Source of the DNA: Paludifilum halophilum | GTDB lineage: Bacteria; Bacillota; Bacilli; Thermoactinomycetales; DSM-45169 | Assembly: GCF_002245355.1 (NCBI RefSeq) | Contig: NZ_NOWF01000001.1 | Span: 248,001 to 312,000 of the forward strand | Direction: 5' to 3' | DNA: 64,000 nucleotides | Shown: piece after piece, positions 8,114-15,866 of the stretch | Layout: each line of letters begins with the position of its first letter | How positions within the stretch are numbered: the stretch's first letter is position 1 | Notes under the pieces: generated by a model | What the model saw: the letters and a program-made list of their open reading frames with translations, nothing else | Told to the model about the DNA's origin: nothing | The model's database searches: none | Position numbers and translations under genes: made by a program

Positions 8114-9862
8114 TCAAGCGCGCCTGGAACGAATCACCCGCCATACCACATAAACGGACAAGGCGGCTGAGCCCCAGAGTAATCCTTCGCCGAGCCAGCG
8201 AATGGAAGGCATCGTTTTCATCGCTTCCGCAGCGAAGGACAGGAGTAAGGAAGAACCGATAAACAACCCGCTGGCCAAGATCCCTAAGATCAGCCGATTG
8301 ATCGACCGGTTTGCGAATTGGTTGAAACGATCGGGTACACGGTGTTCTACGAGCAGCTTGAGGTCGTTCCAAGCCAATTTCTCTAAAATCTTGTTCACCC
8401 TGCGGGGCAGAGTACCGATCAATTTGCCCGTTTCGGTAATAAAGCTGGCATTGGCCCGGAAGTTAAACCGCCGGGACAACCAGCGGCGAAGAATCTGCAC
8501 ATCCGCAGACTCCACCACCGTGTGATAGCTGATTTCCGGACACAACCACCGCGCCGAGCCTTCTGCCGCCGAAAATCCCTTCGACCACAAGGCCAACCCA
8601 TTCGGGATCCGGCAATGATTTCGCATACCGATGGTGATCAGCTGAATCAACAGGCTCCCCCAATTATATCGGCTCCCTTGCTCGCTGTTCACATAGTGGA
8701 TACACATGGACCGAAGCTCGTCTTTGAGGCGGGCTGGATCCGTGTAAGATGTCGGTTGCATCAGATCCAAGGCCGCTTCCGCCGCATCCTCCGCCTGATT
8801 GAGCCGGATATGCAACAAAGAGCGAAAGATCGCTTCGGTATGAAGCGAGTCCATCCTCCCCACCATTCCCCAATCGATTCCGATGATCTTCTTTGTCCGG
8901 CGGTCCACCATCAGGTTGGATCCGTGGGGGTCCGCATGATAAAACCCTTCCGAGAAGGTTTTTACGTAATAATGAGCCAGATCGACCATCCTCATGAACC
9001 GCTCTTCAAAGGTAAAGAAATCAACGGGAAACTCTTTGAGGTTCCAGCCATCGATAAATTCCATCACCAAAACACGGTGACTCACCATATAAACTTCCGG
9101 TACGCCGATGGTTTCAAACTCTTCCCCGATTCTCCCGTGTTCCTTGATATTTCGCGCTTCGATACGCATATCCAGTTCATTAACCGAACTGCTGTAATAA
9201 TCCTCAATCAGCCCCGGCAAATCAATGGCGACGGCTGTGGGCGGGGGAAGCCGCTTCTGCAGGCGTTTGGCGAGCGTCCGAATGACGGAAATATCCGTTT
9301 TAAACCGTTTGTCCACCGTAGGCCGTACCACCTTGACGGCACACTCCCGGCCATCTTTCAATTTCCCGTGATATACCTGGGCTAAAGAAGCGGAACCAAT
9401 CGGTGTCGGGTCGATCCACTCAAACGTGTGCAAACCATCGGGTAGTTCCTCGTCCAATACCACAGCCATATGAGAAAAAGGTTGGGGCGGAACTTCATCC
9501 AAAAGATCGGCCAGCTCAGCGGTGACGGGATCCGGGAGGAGCTCCTGCCGGGTAACCAATACCTGGCCCAACTTAATAAACGTTGGACCCAGCTCTTCAA
9601 AAGCCAACCGCAACCGTCGCCCGATTTTACGCAACCGCTCTTCTTCGGCTTTATCCCGATTTTTTTGAAAAAGGCGGAGCTTCTCCCGATCGAATAGATG
9701 CAGCAACCCGTGTTTGGCAAAGATCTTTACTATGGTGCGAAACCGTTTTGTTCGAGTGATACCATCGCGCATCTTTTGAATTTCCCGTTGCAGTTGTTCT
9801 TTCTTTCCCTGAAGAATCTCGTCCTTGCCGATCTGCAGCTTTTCGGCCGGCATTGCACCCAT
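8114..9862 (-). CDS. ABC1/UbiB/ADCK-family atypical kinase with C-terminal membrane anchor
   Basis: A 582-residue member of the ABC1/UbiB family, ATP-binding proteins linked to isoprenoid quinone and lipid metabolism. The hallmark KxGQ motif is in GPTFIKLGQVLVTRQELLP. The family's nucleotide loop appears as GSASLAQVYHGKL with the lysine in CAVKVVRP. The catalytic loop is FYHADPHGSNLMVD, and the metal-binding motif is IDWGM rather than DFG. Two C-terminal hydrophobic stretches (ILGILASGLFIGSSLLL and LLWGSAALSVYVVW) anchor it in the membrane. The ATG at 9862 follows GGGAGGGA. It lies between an aldehyde dehydrogenase and a coiled-coil gene in operon B, so it may act on lipid or quinone supply for that oxidation pathway. 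Its substrate is unknown. Confidence 0.9.
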   Translation of the reverse strand: MGAMPAEKLQIGKDEILQGKKEQLQREIQKMRDGITRTKRFRTIVKIFAKHGLLHLFDREKLRLFQKNRDKAEEERLRKIGRRLRLAFEELGPTFIKLGQVLVTRQELLPDPVTAELADLLDEVPPQPFSHMAVVLDEELPDGLHTFEWIDPTPIGSASLAQVYHGKLKDGRECAVKVVRPTVDKRFKTDISVIRTLAKRLQKRLPPPTAVAIDLPGLIEDYYSSSVNELDMRIEARNIKEHGRIGEEFETIGVPEVYMVSHRVLVMEFIDGWNLKEFPVDFFTFEERFMRMVDLAHYYVKTFSEGFYHADPHGSNLMVDRRTKKIIGIDWGMVGRMDSLHTEAIFRSLLHIRLNQAEDAAEAALDLMQPTSYTDPARLKDELRSMCIHYVNSEQGSRYNWGSLLIQLITIGMRNHCRIPNGLALWSKGFSAAEGSARWLCPEISYHTVVESADVQILRRWLSRRFNFRANASFITETGKLIGTLPRRVNKILEKLAWNDLKLLVEHRVPDRFNQFANRSINRLILGILASGLFIGSSLLLSFAAEAMKTMPSIRWLGEGLLWGSAALSVYVVWRVIRSRRA

Positions 9863-9895
9863 TCCGCTCCCTCCCTTCATCGCAACAGGTGATGA

Positions 9896-11395
9896 TCAGG
9901 TAAGATTGACCCATACGCTTTTGACTTCCGTGTAATGGTCCAAAGCAACCTTGCCCATTTCGCGGCCGATCCCGCTTTGCTTAAATCCTCCCCAGGGACT
10001 GGTTGCATCCAACAGATTGTATCCATTCACCCAAACCGTTCCCGCTTTCAATCCGTGAGCGACACGAACCGCCTTTTTAACATCACGGCTCCAAATACCC
10101 GCCGCCAATCCATAATCCGTCCGGTTGGCACGCCGGATCACATCGGACAGATCCTCAAAGGGCAAGACGGACAGGACCGGCCCGAAAACCTCTTCCTGGG
10201 CAACAGTCATATCGTCCCGGGCTTCAAGAATGGTGGGCTGAACGAAATAACCCGTTTTGGAAGGAAACCTTCCTCCGGCCAATACTTTCGCTCCGTCTTC
10301 AATTCCTGTTTCGATATATTTCAACACCCGGTTTTGATGTTCTTCACTGATCAGCGGACCCATCTGAGTTCCTGGATCAACACCCGCTCCTTGGCGGATG
10401 GCGTTTGCCCGCTCGACCACCTTGGACAGTACGTCATCGTATATACGTTTGTGCAGATACAGGCGTGACCCGGCACTGCAGACTTCGCCCTGGTTGAAAA
10501 AAATACTCATCATGATCCCGCCGGCAACGGCGTTTAGATCCGCATCGGGAAAGACGATGTTCGGCGATTTGCCGCCCAATTCCAGAGTCACCCGTTTGAA
10601 ATCCTCTGCGGAAGCGCGGACGATCTCCCGCCCCACACGGGTCGAACCGGTAAACGTGATCTTATCCACTCCCGGGTGATGCGTCAGTGCGGCACCGGCT
10701 TTCGGACCCAAACCGGGAACGATGTTCAACACGCCGTCGGGAATCCCCGCCTCCCGACACAATTCCCCGAGCCGGATGGCTGTCAGCGGTGTCAGCTCGG
10801 AGGGTTTCAATACCACGGTATTTCCGCAAGCCAACGCCGGAGCCAACTTCCAGGACGTAATCATCAGCGGGAAGTTCCAGGGAACAATCGCTCCGATAAC
10901 ACCCAGCGGCTCTCGCCTCGTATAGGTCAAATAGTCACCGGGAAAGGAAACTGGAAGCGTCTCTCCGGTGAGCTTCGTCGTCCAGCCGGCAAAATAGCGA
11001 AAATGATCAACGGTCATCGGAATATCGACCATGGATGTTTCGGTCAAAGGTTTGCCGGTATCCAAGGATTCCAGCTGGCTCAATTCGTGGGCGTTTTCTT
11101 CGATCAGATCGGACAATCGCCACAGGAGACGGGCTCGTTCAGACGGACTGATACGGCTCCAAGGACCTTCCAAAGCACGGCGGGCCGCTTGAACAGCTGC
11201 ATCGATATCGGAGGCATCCCCCTGATAAATGGAAGCCAGCCTTTCCCCTGTCGACGGGTCGATGGAATCAAATACCTCTCCCGACTGTGATTCCACCCAG
11301 CGGCCGATGAGCAGTTTTTTCGGACCCTTGTCGATAAATTCCCGAACGGTAGCGGAAACATGGGGAAGATCCAGAGTGGAAGTCCTTTGCGCCAA
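9896..11395 (-). CDS. NAD(P)-dependent aldehyde dehydrogenase
   Basis: Oxidises an aldehyde to the carboxylic acid; 499 residues, full length. Visible are the cofactor segment GVIGAIVPWNFPLMI, the GSTRVG turn, the glutamate in LELGGKSPNIVF and the catalytic cysteine in FFNQGEVCSAGSR, then EEVFGPVLSV. I chose the TTG at 11395, nine bases after GGGGGAGG and two bases beyond the R2lox stop; an upstream in-frame ATG would overlap R2lox. Its position between R2lox and the kinase suggests it oxidises the aldehyde made by the zinc alcohol dehydrogenase of the same operon. Substrate range cannot be deduced, but this subgroup (ALDH superfamily, betaine/retinal-type) is broad. Confidence 0.92.
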   Translation of the reverse strand: MAQRTSTLDLPHVSATVREFIDKGPKKLLIGRWVESQSGEVFDSIDPSTGERLASIYQGDASDIDAAVQAARRALEGPWSRISPSERARLLWRLSDLIEENAHELSQLESLDTGKPLTETSMVDIPMTVDHFRYFAGWTTKLTGETLPVSFPGDYLTYTRREPLGVIGAIVPWNFPLMITSWKLAPALACGNTVVLKPSELTPLTAIRLGELCREAGIPDGVLNIVPGLGPKAGAALTHHPGVDKITFTGSTRVGREIVRASAEDFKRVTLELGGKSPNIVFPDADLNAVAGGIMMSIFFNQGEVCSAGSRLYLHKRIYDDVLSKVVERANAIRQGAGVDPGTQMGPLISEEHQNRVLKYIETGIEDGAKVLAGGRFPSKTGYFVQPTILEARDDMTVAQEEVFGPVLSVLPFEDLSDVIRRANRTDYGLAAGIWSRDVKKAVRVAHGLKAGTVWVNGYNLLDATSPWGGFKQSGIGREMGKVALDHYTEVKSVWVNLT

Positions 11396-11396
11396 G

Positions 11397-12287
11397 TTAC
11401 AGCACCTCCCCCATCTCTTCTTCACGGGCCTGGCGGATGTTCTCCACGGATTGATTGCGGGCCCGCTCGAGGACGTCCATCCGAGAGCCGAACTGCTTGA
11501 TGGCGGTCTGCACCAGTTCGTTTTTATCCAGATTGAAGGGAAGTTCCTCCACCTGACCGATCAGATCGTGAACCACACCGATCGCCGGCTCCATCAAAAG
11601 TTCCATCCGTTTGTTGACCACATCCCATATATGATCGTGCTCCGCGATCAGTCGGGAAAGAAGATAGACCCCATAACAGATATGGCGGGATTCATCCCGT
11701 TTTAGGTATTCAAAAGCTTGAACGGTTCCCGGCATGACTCCCAGGCGTTTATAGGCTGTAAACGTTGCATGATAGCCCGTTTCCGCCAACATCCCTTCAA
11801 CGATCATGTTATACGTCACCGATGCCTCCGCCTGCGCCTCCGGAGAGGGATCGCGGGTCAATCGATCCATCGCTTCCGGCAGATATTCATAAAAGATTTT
11901 TTTATAGTTGTCACTGTGATACACAGACAGATCTCCGGACAGTCCCAAGTCGTCGACAAATCTCCGGAAAATCTCCACGTGTTTCGCTTCTTCCCAGAGA
12001 AAGGTGGTCAGGAACATCTCTTCTTCGAGTCGCCCTTCATTGGCAATCACTTGGATCAAGGGGAGCAAATCCTTGGTGACCGCTTCTTCGCCTGCCAGAA
12101 ACACGGAATTCAGCCTTAATGACATCTCTTTTTCGACTTCGTCAAATGAATCCCAATCTTTTTTATCCTGCGTAAGATCGATATCCCGGGGATTCCAGGT
12201 GCCGAGTTTTTTCGCCTTGTGGTAGAGGCGCATCGGTAAGAGCGAATGATCCAGTCCTTGATGGCTGGTGGTTTGCATCACGCGCAT
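11397..12287 (-). CDS. R2-like ligand-binding oxidase (R2lox), Mn/Fe ferritin-like
   Basis: A ferritin-like protein of 296 residues related to class Ic ribonucleotide reductase R2, but of the R2lox group. R2lox proteins hold a Mn/Fe centre and a bound long-chain fatty acid and make a Val-Tyr ether crosslink; their substrate is unknown. All six expected metal ligands are present: E67 (AGEEAV), E100 and H103 (WEEAKH), E164 (MIVEGM), E199 and H202 (DESRH). The crosslink pair is V70 and Y159. The ATG at 12287 follows GGAGGG. It has no R1 partner nearby and is embedded among alcohol and aldehyde dehydrogenases, SCP2 and UbiB genes. From memory, Mycobacterium Rv0233 has a similar neighbourhood with a TetR gene and an acyl-CoA dehydrogenase. 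Confidence 0.87.
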   Translation of the reverse strand: MRVMQTTSHQGLDHSLLPMRLYHKAKKLGTWNPRDIDLTQDKKDWDSFDEVEKEMSLRLNSVFLAGEEAVTKDLLPLIQVIANEGRLEEEMFLTTFLWEEAKHVEIFRRFVDDLGLSGDLSVYHSDNYKKIFYEYLPEAMDRLTRDPSPEAQAEASVTYNMIVEGMLAETGYHATFTAYKRLGVMPGTVQAFEYLKRDESRHICYGVYLLSRLIAEHDHIWDVVNKRMELLMEPAIGVVHDLIGQVEELPFNLDKNELVQTAIKQFGSRMDVLERARNQSVENIRQAREEEMGEVL

Positions 12288-12303
12288 AGCGATCCCTCCG
12301 TTT

Positions 12304-13344
12304 TCACAATTTTAACAGGACTTTGTTCGCTTGACGCTGATCAAACAGACGGTAGCCTTCGGGAGCCTGATCCAGGGGCAACCGATGCGAGACGACCACC
12401 GTCGGGTCGATCCGACCGCCTCGAACGAGGGAAAGTGTTGCATCGATATCCCGATGGATGTTAGCCAATCCGATGCGGAAGGTAATATCCTTCGTCAAGC
12501 TATTCATCAGCGGATAGGAAAAAGTGTCTTCCGCTGTAACCCCGACTGCGGAAACACAGCCGCCTCCCCTCACCAGCTGGAAAGCCAGCTGAAGCGTTTT
12601 GGAGCCCCCCACCGCTTCAATGACAACATCCGCCCCTTCGCCGCCAGTGAGTTCGTTCATTTTGGACATCACGTTCACTTCAGCGGAAGGAACCGGAACG
12701 GCCCCCAGCTGTGAAGCCAGATCGGTTCGTTCCTTGACCAAATCGATCGCATAAACCCGAGAAGCCCCCAGAGATAAGGCGCTTTGCACGGCCATGATTC
12801 CAACAGGCCCGCAGCCGATGACGGCCGCGCTTTCTCCCGGGCGCAGCCCGCTGTTGATCACAGCACCGTAAGCCGTGGTCAGGATATCCCCCGAAAACAA
12901 AGCCTGTTCATCGGAAAGTCCCTCCGGCACCTTCCTCAATGTATAATCCGCATACGGGATGCGGGCATATTCGGCTTGCGTTCCCTGTAAGTTGCCGAAG
13001 GCAACCCCGTATCCCAATACCCCGCCGTGTTGACATTGATTGTATAGACTCCGCCGGCAGCTTCCACACTTTCCGCAAGCCACATGGAAGGCCCCGACCA
13101 CCCGGTCGCCGGGGCGAAAAGCAGTCACTTGCGCTCCTACCTCTTCAACCACCCCCACATATTCGTGGCCGATCACCGAACCGGGCAAAAGACCCGGGAT
13201 GGTTCCGTGATACAGATGCAGATCGGAGCCGCAAATAGCTCCTGTCGTCACGCGAACGATCGCATCCGCCGGTTCCTGAATCCGGGGATCTTCCACCGTT
13301 TCCACACGGACATGGCCCGGCCCGTGAAATGTTACCGCTTTCAT
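12304..13344 (-). CDS. Zinc-dependent medium-chain alcohol dehydrogenase
   Basis: Medium-chain dehydrogenase/reductase of 346 residues that oxidises an alcohol with NAD(P). Catalytic zinc ligands are visible in GAICGSDLHLYHG and GHEYVG. The structural-zinc cysteines are in CGKCGSCRRSLYNQC, and the Rossmann motif is VIGCGPVG followed by AIDLVKER. The ATG at 13344 overlaps the upstream stop by one base (TAATG), so translation is coupled. R2lox follows after 16 bases. With the aldehyde dehydrogenase two genes on, it makes an alcohol-to-acid pair. The substrate is unknown; the surrounding lipid-binding genes favour a hydrophobic alcohol. Confidence 0.9.
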   Translation of the reverse strand: MKAVTFHGPGHVRVETVEDPRIQEPADAIVRVTTGAICGSDLHLYHGTIPGLLPGSVIGHEYVGVVEEVGAQVTAFRPGDRVVGAFHVACGKCGSCRRSLYNQCQHGGVLGYGVAFGNLQGTQAEYARIPYADYTLRKVPEGLSDEQALFSGDILTTAYGAVINSGLRPGESAAVIGCGPVGIMAVQSALSLGASRVYAIDLVKERTDLASQLGAVPVPSAEVNVMSKMNELTGGEGADVVIEAVGGSKTLQLAFQLVRGGGCVSAVGVTAEDTFSYPLMNSLTKDITFRIGLANIHRDIDATLSLVRGGRIDPTVVVSHRLPLDQAPEGYRLFDQRQANKVLLKL

Positions 13345-13769
13345 TACAAGCCCTCCGGAAGTTCCGTATCCACTTCCATCGCAGTCTTCATCAGTTGTTG
13401 CGCGGCCAGAACATAACCGGACAATTCCGCCATATTTCCTTTGACCAATCTTAATCTTCCCCGCATCAGGGTCGAAATCGGCTCCAGTTGACCGTCAAAA
13501 AGCTGTTTCCAGGTTTGGGTATCCCCGCTGATCACCGTCGGGGCCGATTCCAGATCCTCCTCTGACGAAGCTCGGGCATCGCGACATTCTCCATGCCATA
13601 AATCCAAAAAAATCCATCTATCTTCCTCCAACCCGACAGAAGGATCCTTCTCCACCATGAATACGATGGGCCCTTCCCAGGTTTGCGCGGCTTGTCGGTA
13701 TTGCTCGTTTTGATTCAACTTCTCCTTGTACTCTCGGGCCCATTCCGCTGTGAACGGTTCAAAAGCCAT
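13344..13769 (-). CDS. SCP2-like lipid-binding protein, first gene of operon B
   Basis: A 141-residue cytosolic protein. Its C-terminal half (TVISGDTQTWKQLFDGQLEPI, then MRGRLRLVKGNMAELSGYVLAAQQL) resembles the SCP2 fold, in which a GKLKIKG-type strand precedes a closing helix. The N-terminal half, with its WEGPIVFMVEKDP and RWIFLDLWHGECRDA strands, is consistent with the same beta sheet. It is diverged from the SCP2 protein of operon A. The ATG follows a moderate GGAGTG site, and the promoter with a palindromic operator lies just upstream. It probably delivers or holds a hydrophobic substrate for the dehydrogenases behind it; that role is inferred from order only. Confidence 0.72.
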   Translation of the reverse strand: MAFEPFTAEWAREYKEKLNQNEQYRQAAQTWEGPIVFMVEKDPSVGLEEDRWIFLDLWHGECRDARASSEEDLESAPTVISGDTQTWKQLFDGQLEPISTLMRGRLRLVKGNMAELSGYVLAAQQLMKTAMEVDTELPEGL

Positions 13770-13792
13770 TAAAAATCACTCCTTACGGGATA

Positions 13793-13812
13793 ATACCGAT
13801 ACGTACTGGTAT
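13793..13812. promoter_or_regulatory. TetR-regulon operator, site 2 (operon B)
   Basis: ATACCGA-TACGTA-CTGGTAT, a near-perfect 20-bp palindrome and the most symmetric of the three copies. It starts two bases inside the -10 box of the operon B promoter, the same geometry as site 1. Confidence 0.83.
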
Positions 13813-13839
13813 TTTAAATGGAATGACTCGATTCGTCAA
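13811..13839 (-). promoter_or_regulatory. SigA-type promoter of operon B
   Basis: Minus-strand -35 TTGACG (13834-13839), 17-base spacer, -10 TAAAAT (13811-13816), followed by the palindromic operator and then a leader of about 25 bases to the ATG at 13769. Confidence 0.78.
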
Positions 13840-13870
13840 TACACTTTAAAATTTTCTGTTAAATTGTTTT

Positions 13871-14863
13871 TTATGCCGTTCGATATCGGATCTTCTCTTC
13901 TTCCCTTTCGCCTGTAATCTCGCCGCATGCCTCCATCCAGTCCAGGAACCCGATGATTTCAGACAGCGTAAGGGAGATTTCCATCTTCTGAGCATAAGGA
14001 AACAGTAACTGAGAGATTTCAAAAGGGGTAAGGGGTTGATCCCTCATCAAGGTTTTGATCTTTTGCCTGCGCTCTTCCTGTTCTGACAAGCGACGGCGGA
14101 TCAGTGCTTGAACGTCAGTAATCTCCTCTCCGTGACCGGAGAAAGCAGTATTTACCTTAAGTTGCTTACATTTAATCAGGGATTCCCTGTATCGGATCAA
14201 TGCTTTGGGGCGTTCTTCACCGGACCGGATCGGGGGCTCCATGACAGGATTAGGCGAGACTTCTTTGATCAAATGATCCCCGGCCAGCAGCACGCCATCC
14301 TTTTCTCTATAGAAGACCAGGTGAGATTGGGCGTGGCCCGGGGTCTCAACCACTTGCCAGTCCTGCATTCCGGGGATCGGTGTTCCCTCTCTGAGCTTTT
14401 GATTCAACGAGATCCGACAAGACAGATGCCGCAAAACCTCAAAAACTTCAAAGGCTCTCTTTGCCGATTCCTCATCCACCCCTGCTGTTCGGAAGATGCG
14501 GGCAAAATATTGATGATACCAGGCGAAAAAATCCGCATCCTGAGTCACCCAGGGTTCGGCCGATGGATGAGCGAGCACAGGAAGATTCTTTTTTTCCAGA
14601 AGCCAATCCAAAAGGCCGCAATGGTCCGGATGGTGATGAGTCAGGATCACTTGATCGATATCGTGAATGGAAAAGCCCGCCCGGTTCAACTGTTGGGTGA
14701 AGGCATCCCAGGCATCCTCCGTTTTCGGTCCGGCATCAAACAAAGTGACGGAATCATCCTCAGCAACAATGTACACATTGACAGGCCCTACAGGGAAAGG
14801 AGTCGGAATCGTCAGCTTATGAATCCCTTCAGGATCGGTTGCGAAAGAGGTATCCACGATCAA
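13871..14863 (-). CDS. Metallo-beta-lactamase-fold hydrolase with C-terminal helical domain
   Basis: A cytosolic MBL-fold hydrolase of about 330 residues. The metal-binding motif is ILTHHHPDHCGLL, with further ligands in ETPGHAQSHLV, LLAGDHLI and FSGHGEEI. After residue 260 a charged helix and a small winged-helix-like end follow (SLTLSEIIGFLDWMEACGE). The family includes thioesterase-, lactonase- and glyoxalase-like enzymes, and the reaction here is not determined. The TTG at 14863 is preferred because AAGGGGG lies eight bases upstream; TTG at 14881 is the alternative. A FadR-like box lies 20 bases before the start, which points to lipid-linked control. It sits between operon B and the TetR gene on the same strand. 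Confidence 0.82.
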   Translation of the reverse strand: MIVDTSFATDPEGIHKLTIPTPFPVGPVNVYIVAEDDSVTLFDAGPKTEDAWDAFTQQLNRAGFSIHDIDQVILTHHHPDHCGLLDWLLEKKNLPVLAHPSAEPWVTQDADFFAWYHQYFARIFRTAGVDEESAKRAFEVFEVLRHLSCRISLNQKLREGTPIPGMQDWQVVETPGHAQSHLVFYREKDGVLLAGDHLIKEVSPNPVMEPPIRSGEERPKALIRYRESLIKCKQLKVNTAFSGHGEEITDVQALIRRRLSEQEERRQKIKTLMRDQPLTPFEISQLLFPYAQKMEISLTLSEIIGFLDWMEACGEITGEREEEKIRYRTA

Positions 14864-14882
14864 AGCCAATTCCCCCTTCAAG

Positions 14883-14900
14883 TGAATGAACAGCCATTCA
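14883..14900. promoter_or_regulatory. FadR(YsiA)-like operator before the MBL-fold hydrolase
   Basis: The 18-bp sequence TGAATGAACAGCCATTCA matches the Bacillus subtilis FadR consensus, as I recall it (TGAATGAMTANTCATTCA), at 16 of 18 positions. It lies directly upstream of the hydrolase start and differs from the TACGTA operators nearby. Confidence 0.5.
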
Positions 14901-14915
14901 TAAATGGGTAAAAAT

Positions 14916-14971
14916 AAAAAAAGGGCGCGTACTCTCCGTACTCTTCATTACAGCGCAATTGGGGAGCGCCC
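14916..14971 (-). terminator. Probable terminator after the TetR gene
   Basis: On the minus strand GGGCGC (14966-14971) can pair with GCGCCC (14923-14928), followed by seven T (14916-14922). A competing hairpin, GGGGAGC with GCTCCCC (14961-14985), overlaps the 5' arm, so only one can form. The long loop makes this a weaker call. Confidence 0.45.
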
Positions 14972-14997
14972 CCCAGGGGCTCCCCTACATAATTGAA

Positions 14998-15621
14998 TCA
15001 AGTGTACCCTAATATTTTACCGCGGTTTTTCTTCAACGACAGATTGACAAAGGATCCGACCACGATCCGGTTGAGCAAACGGGCCAGCCTGTCTAGATCC
15101 ACGTCTTGGTCCGATTCCATGAGATTCTGAACCACGACTTCATTAATGGCACCTACCATGGCTTGGGAAACGACACGGATCTCCTCATCGGAAACCGAAT
15201 CCGGTATCTGTGCCTGAACCGTCTGGTAAATCAGTTCGGCAAAGCGCTGGTGTGCTTCCCGCCGTACTTCTTCAACCGCTTGACTTACCCCGACAGAAGC
15301 CACCAACAACAATTGAGCAACCGTCGACCGGGTTATACAGATTTCGATGTAGCGGCGAATTCCCGTGTAGGCTTTGTAAGCCATTTTTTTCTCCGGCTGA
15401 ACCGCCGTCTCCACTTCCGAAATAATTTCTTCGGCCAGTTGTTTGCAAAGAGCGACCAACAAGTCCTCTTTACTTTTAAAAGAATGATAAAAAGTGGTTT
15501 TTGACACATGAGCCTGTTCTACGATTTCCAGGATGGAGGTTTCTTTAAACCCCTTTGAAGTAAAAAGGTGAAGTGCGGCATAAAGCATCTTGTCCCGAGC
15601 TTCAATCGGCAATTTCGACAC
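14998..15621 (-). CDS. TetR-family repressor of the lipid-oxidation regulon
   Basis: A TetR/AcrR regulator of about 207 residues. The N-terminal helix-turn-helix is typical: MLYAALHLFTSKGFKETSI, then IVEQAHVSKTTFYHSFKSKEDLL. The ligand-binding domain is mostly helical and unassigned. GTG at 15621 is preferred because a weak GGAA lies about ten bases before it; TTG at 15630 is possible. Its own promoter carries one copy of the 20-bp palindrome found before operons A and B, so autorepression and control of both operons is the simplest model. An acyl-CoA or other hydrophobic inducer is likely but not shown. It is the only regulator gene near these sites. Confidence 0.88.
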   Translation of the reverse strand: MSKLPIEARDKMLYAALHLFTSKGFKETSILEIVEQAHVSKTTFYHSFKSKEDLLVALCKQLAEEIISEVETAVQPEKKMAYKAYTGIRRYIEICITRSTVAQLLLVASVGVSQAVEEVRREAHQRFAELIYQTVQAQIPDSVSDEEIRVVSQAMVGAINEVVVQNLMESDQDVDLDRLARLLNRIVVGSFVNLSLKKNRGKILGYT

Positions 15622-15653
15622 AAAGAGCAAATTCCATCATTCCATTCCATATA

Positions 15654-15673
15654 ATACCGGTACGTATCAGTAT
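15654..15673. promoter_or_regulatory. TetR-regulon operator, site 3 (autoregulatory)
   Basis: ATACCGG-TACGTA-TCAGTAT, third copy of the palindrome, placed two bases downstream of the -10 box of the TetR gene promoter. This is the expected location for an autorepressor site. Confidence 0.82.
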
Positions 15674-15675
15674 CA

Positions 15676-15704
15676 ATTATAAATCTTCGACTGATGTTTT
15701 TCAA
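15676..15704 (-). promoter_or_regulatory. SigA-type promoter of the TetR gene
   Basis: Minus-strand -35 TTGAAA (15699-15704), 17-base spacer, perfect -10 TATAAT (15676-15681). The palindromic operator follows at once. Confidence 0.8.
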
Positions 15705-15798
15705 CACCTGGAAAAAGAACCGTGATGAAAAAGCCATCACCGAAGACCCGAATCAGAAAGAACAGGTTCCATTCAACCTCAGAATGAAGGATCAAAGA

Positions 15799-15825
15799 AC
15801 CGGCTCCTGTTCGTAAGGAGCCGGT
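15799..15825 (-). terminator. Hairpin terminator after the amidase gene
   Basis: Arms ACCGGCTCC and GGAGCCGGT (9 bp) around a 9-base loop, followed on the minus strand by a weak T-rich tract (TTCTTTG). It lies about 40 bases beyond the amidase stop. Confidence 0.6.
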
Positions 15826-15866
15826 AAATGGGTATTTGTTCTTCTCAGAATCCATTCACTGTCTTG

